Positions 17,663 through 25,858 are shown, counted from the first letter of the stretch. The stretch is DNA of 64,000 nt from Leisingera caerulea DSM 24564 (GCF_000473325.1 NZ_KI421513.1:2985217-3049216), one strand, 5' to 3'. Notes: generated from the letters alone by a model not told the origin. Numbers and translations: made by a program.

Positions 17663-18024
17663 TTTCTAATCTTACTCCTATCTGGACAATAACTTTACAT
17701 GGACTTCTTTTTCACAAGTCTAAGTTCGAATCCTGGTTGATCACAACGTTCCCGGAGTTCGGGGAACTGACTTTTTTGGGGTGCTGCCATCAGTGTTGCG
17801 GGAAAATTCGCCTTTTCGCAAATACCTTTTGGGTTGCAACCAGAAACTGTTTCTTGGCCGTTCAAATTCCGCTTTGCGGATTGGTTCTATGAGACAGGTC
17901 AGTGTGTCGACGCGCTAGTACATCGGATGCAGGGCGTTGAAGCAATTTGTGAGTGATCGCGCGGCTCGCAGGCACCATCTTCCCCGACAAGTTGGTTCCA
18001 TCAGAGATGAAAAGGAAACCTGCT
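17663..18024. promoter_or_regulatory. divergent intergenic region
   Basis: 362 bases between the minus-strand 486-residue gene and the plus-strand gene at 18025. It should hold both promoters. A short T-arm-like string near 17722-17738 is not part of a tRNA. No repeats or coding signal seen. Confidence 0.35.
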
Positions 18025-18501
18025 ATGACCACATATGTTGCAACTGCCCCTGACGGATCGGAACACACCCGCAAGACTGATCGAACCTACACACATGCTG
18101 TCCTTTTGGAAGGCAAAGAAGGTTGGACAGTGGTCGGCTTCTGCGGTCGTCTTGACCTCGCCCAAAAGAAGCAAGGCGAGCATCCCGGCAGTATCTTTGT
18201 CGAGGTCAGCGAACTCGGTGCGACCGAGGCCGACGAGACCAAGGCCGAGGCTGCCGAAGACGCCGAGCAAGGGAACCAAGAAGCTGAGGGTACAGCCGAG
18301 ACCGACACGCCAAAGCGGACGATCAGTCGCCTCACTGAGAAGCTGCTGATGGACGAGAATTTGGGTTATGCGGCGATTGTGGATCAGGTCGTGGCCGAGT
18401 TCCCAGACGCTAAGACCACTACGCGTTCAGTCGCATCTGTTGCGGCCGTTATGCGAAAGAAGGGTGTGGATGTCCCGGTGCGCAAGAAGTCAAAGGGCTA
18501 G
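18025..18501 (+). CDS. unknown acidic protein with C-terminal helical domain
   Basis: 158 residues: an N-terminal segment with short beta-like strands (MTTYVATAPDGSEHTRKTD; YTHAVLLEGKEGWTVVGFCG), an acidic linker rich in Glu/Ala (about 70-105), and a C-terminal domain (RLTEKLLMDENLGYAAIVDQ; TTTRSVASVAAVMRKKG) resembling a small HTH module. ATG 18025 has AAGGA about 9 bases upstream; ATG 18007 is the alternative. No family recognised. It is convergent with the CBASS E2-like gene. Confidence 0.5.
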   Translation: MTTYVATAPDGSEHTRKTDRTYTHAVLLEGKEGWTVVGFCGRLDLAQKKQGEHPGSIFVEVSELGATEADETKAEAAEDAEQGNQEAEGTAETDTPKRTISRLTEKLLMDENLGYAAIVDQVVAEFPDAKTTTRSVASVAAVMRKKGVDVPVRKKSKG

Positions 18502-18549
18502 GCGTTTGTGTAGTTGGCGGCCTTCGTGGTCGCCGACCCCAGCGGTTTC

Positions 18550-19224
18550 TTAGGCAGCTTTTCGTGGCGTGATCGTAGCGTGCATCCGTTTTGCCATAAA
18601 CGACGGAATTCTTTGGCTCAACCTTCGGAGATCATCGCTGTGACAGTCCCTCAGGCGTTTTCCGCTACCGCAAGGACACAATGCGTGTCCTTTAATTTTC
18701 TGGCGAGCAAGCAGGTGAAGATAGTCTGCTATGACTTTTGCGTCGGGGGACACGCCGAGAAGATCAGCATAGCTTTCTAAAACGCCGAGAACGCCATGTG
18801 ATCTTTCACCATAGGGCCAACTGCCATTGACCTCAAAGTGGGTTTGGCTGACGAAATAGTCATGCATCGGTCCAGTGAGAAAGGTCTCAAACCGATGATC
18901 TGGTGCCGTCAATAACCACTCCTCCCATACGCCCAGGCAGCAGTTCCCATCCTCTGGAAAAACATGACGATCAGCTATCCGCGGAATACGCCCTCCGGTC
19001 TCGAAAACGACTGGTTCCTCAGCGGGAAATCCCGCAGTCACTCCCGCCTGGATTTTGTAGGAATCGAAGACCCCATCTGGCGTATCGATTGGCCCATCGG
19101 GTCCACAAGCAAGGAACTGGCCCTCAAGAATAATTAACCTTTCTGTTCGTGAAACGCTCAGCTCTGGCTGATGATGAGCTACTGCCTTTTGCACCTCAGA
19201 ATAGAGGGCGTCCGGTATCGTCAC
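18550..19224 (-). CDS. CBASS E2-like protein with C-terminal SEC-C motif
   Basis: About 224 residues. The N-terminal 130 have a ubiquitin E2-type fold: AGFPAEEPVVFETGG corresponds to the E2 'P-x-x-P-x-V-x-F' strand region, and RHVFPEDGNCCLGVWEEW to the HPN/active-site stretch, with the second Cys of CC the likely catalytic residue. The C-terminus holds a SEC-C zinc motif (CPCGSGKRLRDCH). GTG 19224 overlaps the CD-NTase stop (GTGA); TTG 19233 is the alternative start. E2-only (type II-short) CBASS loci use such a protein to modify the CD-NTase C-terminus. No E1 or JAB gene is nearby. Confidence 0.8.
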   Translation of the reverse strand: MTIPDALYSEVQKAVAHHQPELSVSRTERLIILEGQFLACGPDGPIDTPDGVFDSYKIQAGVTAGFPAEEPVVFETGGRIPRIADRHVFPEDGNCCLGVWEEWLLTAPDHRFETFLTGPMHDYFVSQTHFEVNGSWPYGERSHGVLGVLESYADLLGVSPDAKVIADYLHLLARQKIKGHALCPCGSGKRLRDCHSDDLRRLSQRIPSFMAKRMHATITPRKAA

Positions 19225-20330
19225 TCCGCCCAAGGTTTGCCACCACTCCCGCTCTCTTTCCGGGCGTTGACCGCCGACTCCATCCGCGATTGCTTTTCGC
19301 TATCTGAGAGTGCGGCTGCTGCTTTCGAGGCAAGGAATGGTGCGGCCAGACCGGCGCCACCAAGAGCGCTCTTGGTTTCAAAGGGAGCACTGGAGCTGTT
19401 TGCCGCATTCTTAGAAGCACCGTCAAAAAAGCTATGCCGAAAGACGGTCTTCCAAACCTTGTTGGCGTCTGAATCTGTGATGTCGTCCGCGTCGAGTTTG
19501 TCGAGTTCCTTTACGGAGTCCTTAGCCTGGTCGATCAACCGACCAATGCGGTCGGTATCCTTGTCGTCTGATACTTGAACTCCGTTGGCAAACACGGGCG
19601 TGTATTTCGAACGCTGTGACAGGCTGCTAAGCGTCTCTCGGAAGGACCTGTCGTCACGGCCGTCATCCGCCGTGTAGCACTCAATGAATAGCGCGGTAGC
19701 GACCAAACCGCCGGGAAAAGACCTTTTGAGCCTTGCGGCATGCGTCTTCGAGAAGAACTTACCAAATCTGATGATGCGTCGTAGCTGGTAGCTGCCCGAA
19801 GTCTCCGGGCTTTTCCAGGAAACTTCTCGCTCAATCCACTGGTTCATGGCGGCAGGGTCGGAGGCAACCCACTCGTCGCCCGAAGACAGTTCGTAGCGCC
19901 AGCCTGCATCGGTCCAGCGCCTACGGAACACAGGGAAATCACACTGATACCCGTCCGCATACACAACCCGGACACACTTTTTCTTAGTCACCGGATCGTT
20001 CTTCATATTGGTCGCCTTGCGGGCGATTGCCTGGCGAACCCAATCACGGGTGGTTCTCGGTCCCTTGGCATCGTCCTGATCGAAAACGATGCCAAGGTCG
20101 ATGTCGTACCGGCTTTCCTGATCGGATTCCGGCGGCTGGGTCATGGTCTTTTGAGCGTAACCACCTTGATTGATGGTTTCTTTGAAGGCTGGCTTTTCCA
20201 ATTCTTCGAGGCCCTTCTCGATACGTTCGAGATTGGTTTCGCGTCTGCGCTTCATGTCCGCGCGCTGGTCGTTGCTCAGCCGAACTTGTTGGTTGTGAAA
20301 GCTGGAAATTCGCTTTGAAAAATCATACAT
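19221..20330 (-). CDS. CBASS CD-NTase (cGAS/DncV-like nucleotidyltransferase)
   Basis: 369 residues. Nucleotidyltransferase core: GGYAQKT, then the metal-binding pair in YDIDLGIVF and the third acidic residue in YQCDFPVF. The helical C-terminal half (KWTVFR-like helix, then a low-complexity Ala/Ser tail) ends in SGSGGKPWAE, a flexible tail of the kind that E2-like partners act on. It should make a cyclic oligonucleotide second messenger upon phage infection. ATG 20330 follows AGGTG and starts at the family's usual MYDFSKRI; the frame is open to 20375. Coupled to the E2-like gene downstream. Confidence 0.88.
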   Translation of the reverse strand: MYDFSKRISSFHNQQVRLSNDQRADMKRRRETNLERIEKGLEELEKPAFKETINQGGYAQKTMTQPPESDQESRYDIDLGIVFDQDDAKGPRTTRDWVRQAIARKATNMKNDPVTKKKCVRVVYADGYQCDFPVFRRRWTDAGWRYELSSGDEWVASDPAAMNQWIEREVSWKSPETSGSYQLRRIIRFGKFFSKTHAARLKRSFPGGLVATALFIECYTADDGRDDRSFRETLSSLSQRSKYTPVFANGVQVSDDKDTDRIGRLIDQAKDSVKELDKLDADDITDSDANKVWKTVFRHSFFDGASKNAANSSSAPFETKSALGGAGLAAPFLASKAAAALSDSEKQSRMESAVNARKESGSGGKPWAE

Positions 20331-20423
20331 CTTGAGCACCTGCCTCTGTCGTTCCGCTCTATCTGGTGGGCGCACCGACGAAATTCAAGGGGGCTGGGCC
20401 AGAAAAGAATCGGAGAACGAATC

Positions 20424-21182
20424 GTGTATTCACTGTTGCCTTGGAGATGGATTGGTTCCGCTGTCGCGTTGATTGTGGCGGTCTCGCTTTACGCTGACGA
20501 CATTGGTCTGCTGTTGGACTTCACGGTGACCGATCAGCACCTCATCCGATATCTTCCTCCCGTGCTCTTGGGTTTCCTCGCCGGGTTTTTCGGGCCCACC
20601 GGCTACTGGGCACCTTGGCGGATTGTGTGGCGCTGGATACCCGCTCTCAACAGATGGCTACCTGACCTGAATGGAGTATGGCTGGGGACAACTGGCTCTA
20701 ACTGGCCAACGATCAAGAAGATGCTGGATGGGGCACAGGCCTACTCGGTCATAGACAAAGAAGAGCTGCAGTCAACGCAAGAACAGGTGGATGCTATGGC
20801 CGTTCAGGTCACGGCCTCCTTGTTCCGTTTGAAGGTCGAAGCTGGCCTCAGTTCGACCGACGGGCGTTCGCATTCGATTACCGCGAAACCCCATCGGGAT
20901 CAGCACTCAGGGCGGTTACATCTCACCTACGTATATGAACAGACTTCGCCAAATCCGGCCATCACAGACGAGGAACGGCATATGGGTGCTGCCGATCTGA
21001 CCATCGACCCCGACAACCTCGACGTAGCTGAAGGAGTGTATTGGACCCGAAGGAATTGGCAGATCGGGCTCAATACAGCAGGACGCCTTGAGCTGCACCG
21101 ATCCACTCAGCGTAAGGAAAAGGGCAAATCTCTACGTCAATATGCGGCTGAGGAGAAAAAGCGTTTAGAGGTCGAGAGTTAG
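20424..21182 (+). CDS. Cap15-like CBASS effector (2TM plus beta-barrel)
   Basis: 252 residues. Two N-terminal membrane helices (WIGSAVALIVAVSLYADDIG; YLPPVLLGFLAGFFG) are followed by a beta-strand-rich domain whose first strand is LPDLNGVWLGTTGSNWP, the 'LNG-W-G' hallmark of Cap15 (SMODS-associated 2TM beta-rich effector). Such effectors bind a cyclic dinucleotide and damage the inner membrane. GTG 20424 has GGAG 8 bases upstream. It is divergent from the CD-NTase with 93 bases between starts, whereas CBASS effectors usually sit in the same operon. A Lys/Glu-rich tail follows the barrel. Confidence 0.82.
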   Translation: MYSLLPWRWIGSAVALIVAVSLYADDIGLLLDFTVTDQHLIRYLPPVLLGFLAGFFGPTGYWAPWRIVWRWIPALNRWLPDLNGVWLGTTGSNWPTIKKMLDGAQAYSVIDKEELQSTQEQVDAMAVQVTASLFRLKVEAGLSSTDGRSHSITAKPHRDQHSGRLHLTYVYEQTSPNPAITDEERHMGAADLTIDPDNLDVAEGVYWTRRNWQIGLNTAGRLELHRSTQRKEKGKSLRQYAAEEKKRLEVES

Positions 21183-21269
21183 CGCAAATACATGGCGCCG
21201 GGTCACAAATGATCCACCAACACTGATTGAGACAGTGTTTTCTGTACTTATTCTGTACTCGAAAAGAAA

Positions 21270-21299
21270 AAGGACTTAGCGGGTAAGCGCTAAGTCCTT
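21270..21299 (-). terminator. terminator of the rebuilt tRNA-Asn, supplied by the island
   Basis: On the minus strand a perfect 12-bp stem (21288-21299 with 21270-21281) with a 6-base loop is followed by TTTTTCTTTTC. It lies inside the island, 8 bases beyond the tRNA 3' end, so the element brings its own terminator and the host one is left at 5834-5865. Confidence 0.88.
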
Positions 21300-21307
21300 G
21301 AAATCTT

Positions 21308-21382
21308 TGGCTCCGGCGGTAGGGATCGAACCTACGACCAATTGATTAACAGTCAACTGCTCTACCGCTGAGCTACGCCGGA
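21308..21382 (-). tRNA. tRNA-Asn (GTT), rebuilt by the island end
   Basis: 75 bases including encoded CCA. Acceptor 5' strand TCCGGCG pairs with CGCCGGA; D arm, anticodon loop with GTT (TGACTGTTAATCA) and T arm (GGTTCGATCC) are all intact. The 3' 47 bases are the right attachment repeat. Confidence 0.97.
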
Positions 21383-21660
21383 ATGTGAGGCGTCGTATAA
21401 GAGTTCTAACTTAGGGCGTCCAGAGGAAAATTCGCCATTCGAACGATTTTTTTACGCTCGAATTCCGTCGGGCCGCGCAGGCAGGATAACAGCGGAAACC
21501 CGGAAGCGGGGGAGCATCAGGCGGGGGCAGGGGAGATGCCGGAACTGGCATCAGATTGTGCGGACAGACGGCCGATATTGGGCAGATGCCACAGGCAAGG
21601 ACAGAGCCGCGTGCTGTGCACATTGAGGCCTAAGAGCCTGTTTTATTGTTTTTTTGAGAA

Positions 21661-21735
21661 TGGCTCCGGCGGTAGGGATCGAACCTACGACCAATTGATT
21701 AACAGTCAACTGCTCTACCGCTGAGCTACGCCGGA
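21661..21735 (-). tRNA. tRNA-Asn (GTT), second copy
   Basis: 75 bases, apparently identical to the tRNA at 21308-21382, including CCA, anticodon GTT and the 47-bp attachment core. This unoccupied copy is a second potential integration target, and 278 bases separate the two genes. Confidence 0.97.
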
Positions 21736-21804
21736 ACGGTCTGTGCCGTATAGCGCCCCCCGGATTGGGCGTCCAGAGGGCGGGGGGCATTTTTTGAAAA
21801 AAAT

Positions 21805-22722
21805 TCAGCCGCCGCGCCGCTCGAATACGGCTGCCGCGGAGAGTGTGCCCTGCGGTGCCGCCAGGCCGCGGCCGCTGAGGTCCACCAGATGTGCAAAAAC
21901 GTTGCGTTCCGCGGCGTTCAGCAGGGATGGCGGTGTTTCGGTGTAAATCTGCTCCGCAAGGGCGCGGGCGGTGGCGGGGGCCTGCGCCAGAGCTTGCAGA
22001 ATCGCAGCCTCGCGCGATTCCCGGTGCGCGATCAGCCAATCGAGCCGGCCGGCGGGATCGGTGACCGGCGCGCCGTGGCCGGGGTGGAACACCCGCCAGC
22101 GGCGCTGCCGCAGGCGGCGGCAGGAGGCCATGAAATCGGTAAGGTCGCCATCCGGCGGCGACACCAGCGAGCTGGCCCAGCCCATCACATGATCCGCGGT
22201 GAAGCAGGCATCCCCCCAGGCCAGAGCGATATGGTTGCCAAGGTGGCCGGGTGTGTGAATCACCTCCAGCTCCCAGCCGTCGGCGCTGATCACTTCGCCG
22301 TCGCGAACGGTGATGTCCGGGGCAAACTGAGTGTCGATGCCTTCGCCGCCGCCGACCAGCCCGCTGGCGGCAAGACGGGCCATAACGTTACTGCGGCCCG
22401 CGCCCGCGCCGCCATAGCCATGAACCGGCGCGCCGGTGGCCTGACTCAGGCCGCGTGCAAGGGGAGAGTGATCCAGGTGGCTGTGGGTCACGATGATATG
22501 GGTGATCTGCTGGCCGGGCTGGACGGCGGCGAGAATCGCCTCCAGATGCGGCGCGGACTCCGGTCCCGGGTCGATAACGGCCAGGCTGCCGGTGCCAATC
22601 AGATAGGTGTTGGTGCCGCGGTAGGTCATCGGCGAGGGATTCGGCGCCAGGATGCGGCGCAGGCCGGGCTCCAGCTCTGTTGCCGCCCCCGGCTGCGGGT
22701 TGAAGTCATCTGGTGCCTGCAT
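21805..22722 (-). CDS. MBL-fold metallo-hydrolase (LACTB2-like)
   Basis: 305 residues. Metallo-beta-lactamase core with TNTYLIGTGSLAVIDPGPES and the metal motif VTHSHLDHSPLA, further metal ligands in HTPGHLGNH and FTADHVMGW, and a C-terminal helical winged domain (LLNAAERNVFAHLVDLSGRG). This layout matches the LACTB2/hydroxyacylglutathione-hydrolase-like group; the bacterial substrate is uncertain. ATG 22722 is preceded by GGGGC. Divergent from the sensor kinase at 22807. Confidence 0.92.
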   Translation of the reverse strand: MQAPDDFNPQPGAATELEPGLRRILAPNPSPMTYRGTNTYLIGTGSLAVIDPGPESAPHLEAILAAVQPGQQITHIIVTHSHLDHSPLARGLSQATGAPVHGYGGAGAGRSNVMARLAASGLVGGGEGIDTQFAPDITVRDGEVISADGWELEVIHTPGHLGNHIALAWGDACFTADHVMGWASSLVSPPDGDLTDFMASCRRLRQRRWRVFHPGHGAPVTDPAGRLDWLIAHRESREAAILQALAQAPATARALAEQIYTETPPSLLNAAERNVFAHLVDLSGRGLAAPQGTLSAAAVFERRGG

Positions 22723-22806
22723 GGTCTTGCCCCGCTGCTGTTTTCCTGCACTTATGCGCCGCCGGACTGTCTTTCCTCTTTTCCTGACGCCCTATAGGCT
22801 TAGCCC

Positions 22807-24126
22807 ATGTCCTTCGATTGGCTCAAACGATATATGCCGCGCAGCCTCTATGCCCGGGCGGCCTTGATCCTGGTGGTGCCGATCGTTGCGCTGCAGATCG
22901 TGGTCTCGGTGGTGTTCATCAAGCGGGATCTGGAAGATGTAACGGTGCAGATGACCGCCACCATCCAGCGCGAGCTTGAGCTGCTGCAGCAGGTGGCGGA
23001 CGCGGCGCCGGACCAGGAGACGGCGCTGGCGCAGATGGCACCGCTGCTGCAGCCGCTGAAAATGCAGGTGCAGTACCTGGCGCCCGGCGCGCCGCTGCCG
23101 GAGGATCAGTTCAGCCTGATCGAGTTTTCCGGCCGGGTGGTGCGCGATGAGCTGGAGAAGACTTTCCCGGGTTTTCTGGCGGCGCGGTTCCCGTCAGACC
23201 GCAGGGCGCTGGTCTATTTCGGCACTGCTCACGGGCTGGTGGAGCTGAGCTTTGACCGCCGCCGCCTGACCGCTGCGGCACCGCATCAGCTGATCGTCAC
23301 CATGCTGCTGTTCGGCTTTCTGATGATGCTGATCTCCTTTCTGTATATGCGCAACCAGCTGCGCCCGATCAAACGGCTGGCCAATGCGGCCGAAGCCTTT
23401 GGCCGCGGCCGGGTGGTGCCTTATTCGCCCGGCGGCGCCACAGAGGTCCGTGCAGCCGGCAGTGCGTTTCTGGACATGCGGAGCCGGATCGAGCGTCAGA
23501 TCGAACAGCGCACATTGATACTGTCGGGGGTAAGCCACGACCTGCGCACGCCGCTGACCCGGATGAAGCTGGAACTGGCGATGCTGGACGAGGAAGACGC
23601 CGCGCCGATGCTGCGCGACGTTGATGAAATGCAGGCGCTGCTGGATGCGTTCCTGGATTTCTCCCGCGGTTCCGCGGTGAGCGAGCCGGAACCGGTCGAT
23701 CCGCACGAACTGGTCCGCACCATCATTGCCGACTGGCAGCGCCAGGAAACCCAAGTGTCACTGGGCGAGATGAGCGGAGCTGGCGAAGTGATGCTGCGCC
23801 GCCAGCCGGTCCGGCGGGCCGTGGAGAATCTGATTTCCAACGCGATGCGCTATGGCACCCAGGCCCGGGTGTCGGTGGCGCTGACGGAGAGGTCCCTGCG
23901 TATCCGGGTCGAGGATGACGGGCCGGGCATCCCGCCGGAGCAGCGCGGCGATGCGGTACGGCCCTTTACCCGCCTGGATCCGGCCCGCAATCAGAACCGG
24001 GGTTCCGGTGTCGGCCTCGGGCTGGCGATCGTGGCAGATACCGCGCGCGCCCATGGCGGGACGCTCCGGCTGGGGGAAAGCGCCGACTTGGGCGGGTTGC
24101 AGGCCGATATCGTCATCGCCCGCTGA
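22807..24126 (+). CDS. EnvZ-like sensor histidine kinase
   Basis: 439 residues. TM helix at about 15-35, periplasmic domain, second TM at about 157-177 (LIVTMLLFGFLMMLISFLYM), HAMP (RPIKRLANAAEAFGRG), HisKA with His244 (SGVSHDLRTPLTRMK), HATPase_c (N box LISNAMRYGT, DDGPGIP, GVGLGLAIV). The HisKA sequence is of the EnvZ type. No response-regulator gene is adjacent in the window, so the OmpR-like partner lies elsewhere. Confidence 0.92.
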   Translation: MSFDWLKRYMPRSLYARAALILVVPIVALQIVVSVVFIKRDLEDVTVQMTATIQRELELLQQVADAAPDQETALAQMAPLLQPLKMQVQYLAPGAPLPEDQFSLIEFSGRVVRDELEKTFPGFLAARFPSDRRALVYFGTAHGLVELSFDRRRLTAAAPHQLIVTMLLFGFLMMLISFLYMRNQLRPIKRLANAAEAFGRGRVVPYSPGGATEVRAAGSAFLDMRSRIERQIEQRTLILSGVSHDLRTPLTRMKLELAMLDEEDAAPMLRDVDEMQALLDAFLDFSRGSAVSEPEPVDPHELVRTIIADWQRQETQVSLGEMSGAGEVMLRRQPVRRAVENLISNAMRYGTQARVSVALTERSLRIRVEDDGPGIPPEQRGDAVRPFTRLDPARNQNRGSGVGLGLAIVADTARAHGGTLRLGESADLGGLQADIVIAR

Positions 24127-24280
24127 TCCGGCGGCAGCTGCGGGGTTTTCCGGCTATCTTGGTGTTGCGCAGCACACCGGCTCACCGCACGCCGGCTTTG
24201 CCCGGTGTTTTCTCTTTTCCGGTATCACTCTGGCATTGGGGCAGGCTGCCCTGGAGCGAAACTGTGTTTGGAGTCCTCTC

Positions 24281-24542
24281 ATGCCTCAGATTGATCCGTT
24301 CGCCAGCCATCGCCGGGGAATGCAAAGCCCGGCCACGCATCACCTGAGCGTCACGCCGCAGAACGCGGTGGATCTGCCGGTCCGCCCGCGGGTGCTGCGT
24401 GTGCTCACGTCCGGCGGTCTCAGCCTGCGTGACGAGGCCGGAACGGTCATCACCTGTGCTGTGACGGCCGGGGAGCCATCGGAGTCTCCTCTGTCGGCGT
24501 CGAGCGGACGGCACCACCGCAACCGCTGCGGGGTGGTACTGA
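24281..24542 (+). pseudogene. frameshifted GTA head-spike-base-like protein
   Basis: From ATG 24281 the frame reads MPQIDPFASHRRGMQSPATH then LSVTPQNAVDLP and ends near GTVITCAVTAGE, the pattern of the spike-base family of Rhodobacter gene transfer agent (RCAP_rcc01079-like). The expected C-terminus RADGTTATAAGWY followed by TGA (24540-24542) is present but in the +1 frame, so one base is gained (or two lost) between about 24471 and 24495. The original frame runs on to 24669 with non-family sequence. No GTA or phage genes are nearby. Decay or a sequencing error are both possible. Confidence 0.55.
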
Positions 24543-25126
24543 GGCCGGGGCAGGACCGGCAGAGCAGCGGCGCTGGCATCCCTTGCCAGAACGCCATGCC
24601 GCTTGGCCGGGCAGGCAGGCGCAGCGCAGACATGCTTCAGAAGGCGGTATTGCGGAAGTTGATATGGTAGGCCTTAAGGGAGAAAGTTCGAACCAAGTTT
24701 TTACTGAACTTTCTAGGTGGGAAGCCGATCTAAAGTCAGTGACTGCTAGGGGTGCTCCGGAGCTAGGATCCGAGCCAAGCGATCAAGTTTGACCGATCAA
24801 AGTTTCGTTCCTTTAGCTTCTCCTTTTGATCATTCTTTGGTGACATCCCGCTGTCTCTTCTTCGGTTCTTAGGGCGTTTCGCTCTGCGGGGCCTTGGGGT
24901 TCCAACAGCGGAGGTGAGTGTCATGCTTTCCACTTGAGGTTGGGGGCGTCGTGGTTGTACCGAAGGCAATCGCGATGATCGGTTGCGATCAATGTCATGC
25001 TGTTGCGCACTTGTTGAAGTGTGAAACATTGACGCGTGTATTACTTGGTCCCCTGATTTTTTTGACAGTATCTTTACGTTGTTGATTTGAAAGGCTATTC
25101 ACCGCCAGATTGTTGATGGAAGGAGC
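24543..25126. other. non-coding stretch containing the left end of the second island
   Basis: 584 bases. A 9-base core TGGTAGGCC at 24665-24673 repeats at 30514-30522 and marks the left junction. To the right of it, 24674-24792 holds an open frame that would extend the recombinase gene in the excised form. 24793-25126 has an AT-rich promoter-like zone before the TIR gene; I see no convincing gene in it. Confidence 0.55.
24665..24673. repeat. left attachment core of the serine-recombinase island
   Basis: TGGTAGGCC, matching 30514-30522, which is the CCA end and first acceptor bases of tRNA(CAT) on the minus strand. Short identity is typical for serine-recombinase sites. Sequence to the left is GC-rich host, to the right AT-rich. 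Confidence 0.6.
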
Positions 25127-25858
25127 ATGGTTTTGAAACCTAGAATTTTTATTGGTTCGTCACGGGAAGGGGCAAAGTTGGCCGATGCAATCCACTTTAA
25201 TCTTACCTACGACGCTGAGTGCACCGTGTGGAAGGATGGAGTATTTCAATTGTCGTCGCACACGCTTACGGCTTTAATAACAGCGCTTCGCTCCGCTGAC
25301 TTTGGCATTTTTGTTTTTTCACCGGACGATGTTACCGTCATGCGAGGCGAAACGCACAACACTGTCCGCGACAATGTTCTTTTCGAACTTGGGATGTTCA
25401 TAGGCCGTTTAGGTCCAGAACGATGCTTCTTCTTAGTTCCAGATGACTGCTCAGGTCTGAGGTTGCCTAGTGATCTGGCTGGCGTTACACCGGGACGCTA
25501 CGAAAGTAGGCGCTCTGACAACAACTGGCAGGCTGCACTAAATCCTGCCTGCATGCAAATTCGCAGCCAAGTAGCGTCCTTGAAGTCCTTTCAAGACGCC
25601 GTTTCAACAGACGCCTCACCCACTAATCAAAATGGGTGTTCCACTGCGGCACACGAGAGTGAAATAGAGCAGGTTTCAGCTCAGTATTATAAAAGAAGCA
25701 TCCTAGTTAAAGGTTTGCCAAGGGTTGAAAATGTGAAGATAAAGCCTATCGGAAGTTGGAACAACTCATTGGCGGGATGGGTAGTTCCACGAAGCCGGGA
25801 GAAGAAGCTCCTCGAAATATTCCCAAGTCTTGAAATTCTCCCAGCTGACGTTGACTAA
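25127..25858 (+). CDS. TIR-like nucleotide-binding protein with C-terminal extension
   Basis: 243 residues. Residues 1-130 match the CAP12/PF10137 TIR-like family: KPRIFIGSSREGAKLADAI, ADFGIFVFSPDD and VRDNVLFELGMFIGRLG with the probable catalytic Glu in FELG, then RCFFLVPDD. Related domains cleave NAD+ in anti-phage signalling. After a linker, residues about 180-243 form a small unassigned domain (YYKRSILVKGLPRV; WNNSLAGWVVPRSREKKLLE) that could sense a trigger. GGAAGGAG lies directly before ATG 25127. It is the first cargo gene of the island. Confidence 0.85.
   Translation: MVLKPRIFIGSSREGAKLADAIHFNLTYDAECTVWKDGVFQLSSHTLTALITALRSADFGIFVFSPDDVTVMRGETHNTVRDNVLFELGMFIGRLGPERCFFLVPDDCSGLRLPSDLAGVTPGRYESRRSDNNWQAALNPACMQIRSQVASLKSFQDAVSTDASPTNQNGCSTAAHESEIEQVSAQYYKRSILVKGLPRVENVKIKPIGSWNNSLAGWVVPRSREKKLLEIFPSLEILPADVD

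Larger units (their letters stand above)
5874..21354. mobile_element. tRNA-Asn-integrated island, phage-satellite-like, carrying CBASS
   Basis: About 15.5 kb between 47-bp direct repeats of the tRNA-Asn 3' part, with the intact tRNA rebuilt at the right end. Gene order is integrase, excisionase-like HTH, small unknown, second HTH, Prim-Pol/VapE replication protein, iterons, TerS-like protein, PLD nuclease, unknowns, then CBASS. Integrase-AlpA-primase-TerS order without capsid, tail or large terminase genes matches phage satellites (PICI-like) rather than a prophage or conjugative element. The satellite classification is inference; the island boundaries are seen directly. Confidence 0.88.

Noticed and set aside
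17715..17745. T-arm-like string resembling a tRNA
   Set aside because: No acceptor, D or anticodon arm around it.
22807..24126. pairing of the EnvZ-like kinase with the LuxR regulator at 1823
   Set aside because: That regulator is adjacent to its own hybrid kinase and belongs to a different family from OmpR.
24763..25029. 88-residue minus-strand ORF in the second island
   Set aside because: No ribosome site, low-complexity basic composition, no family pattern; lies in the likely TIR promoter region.
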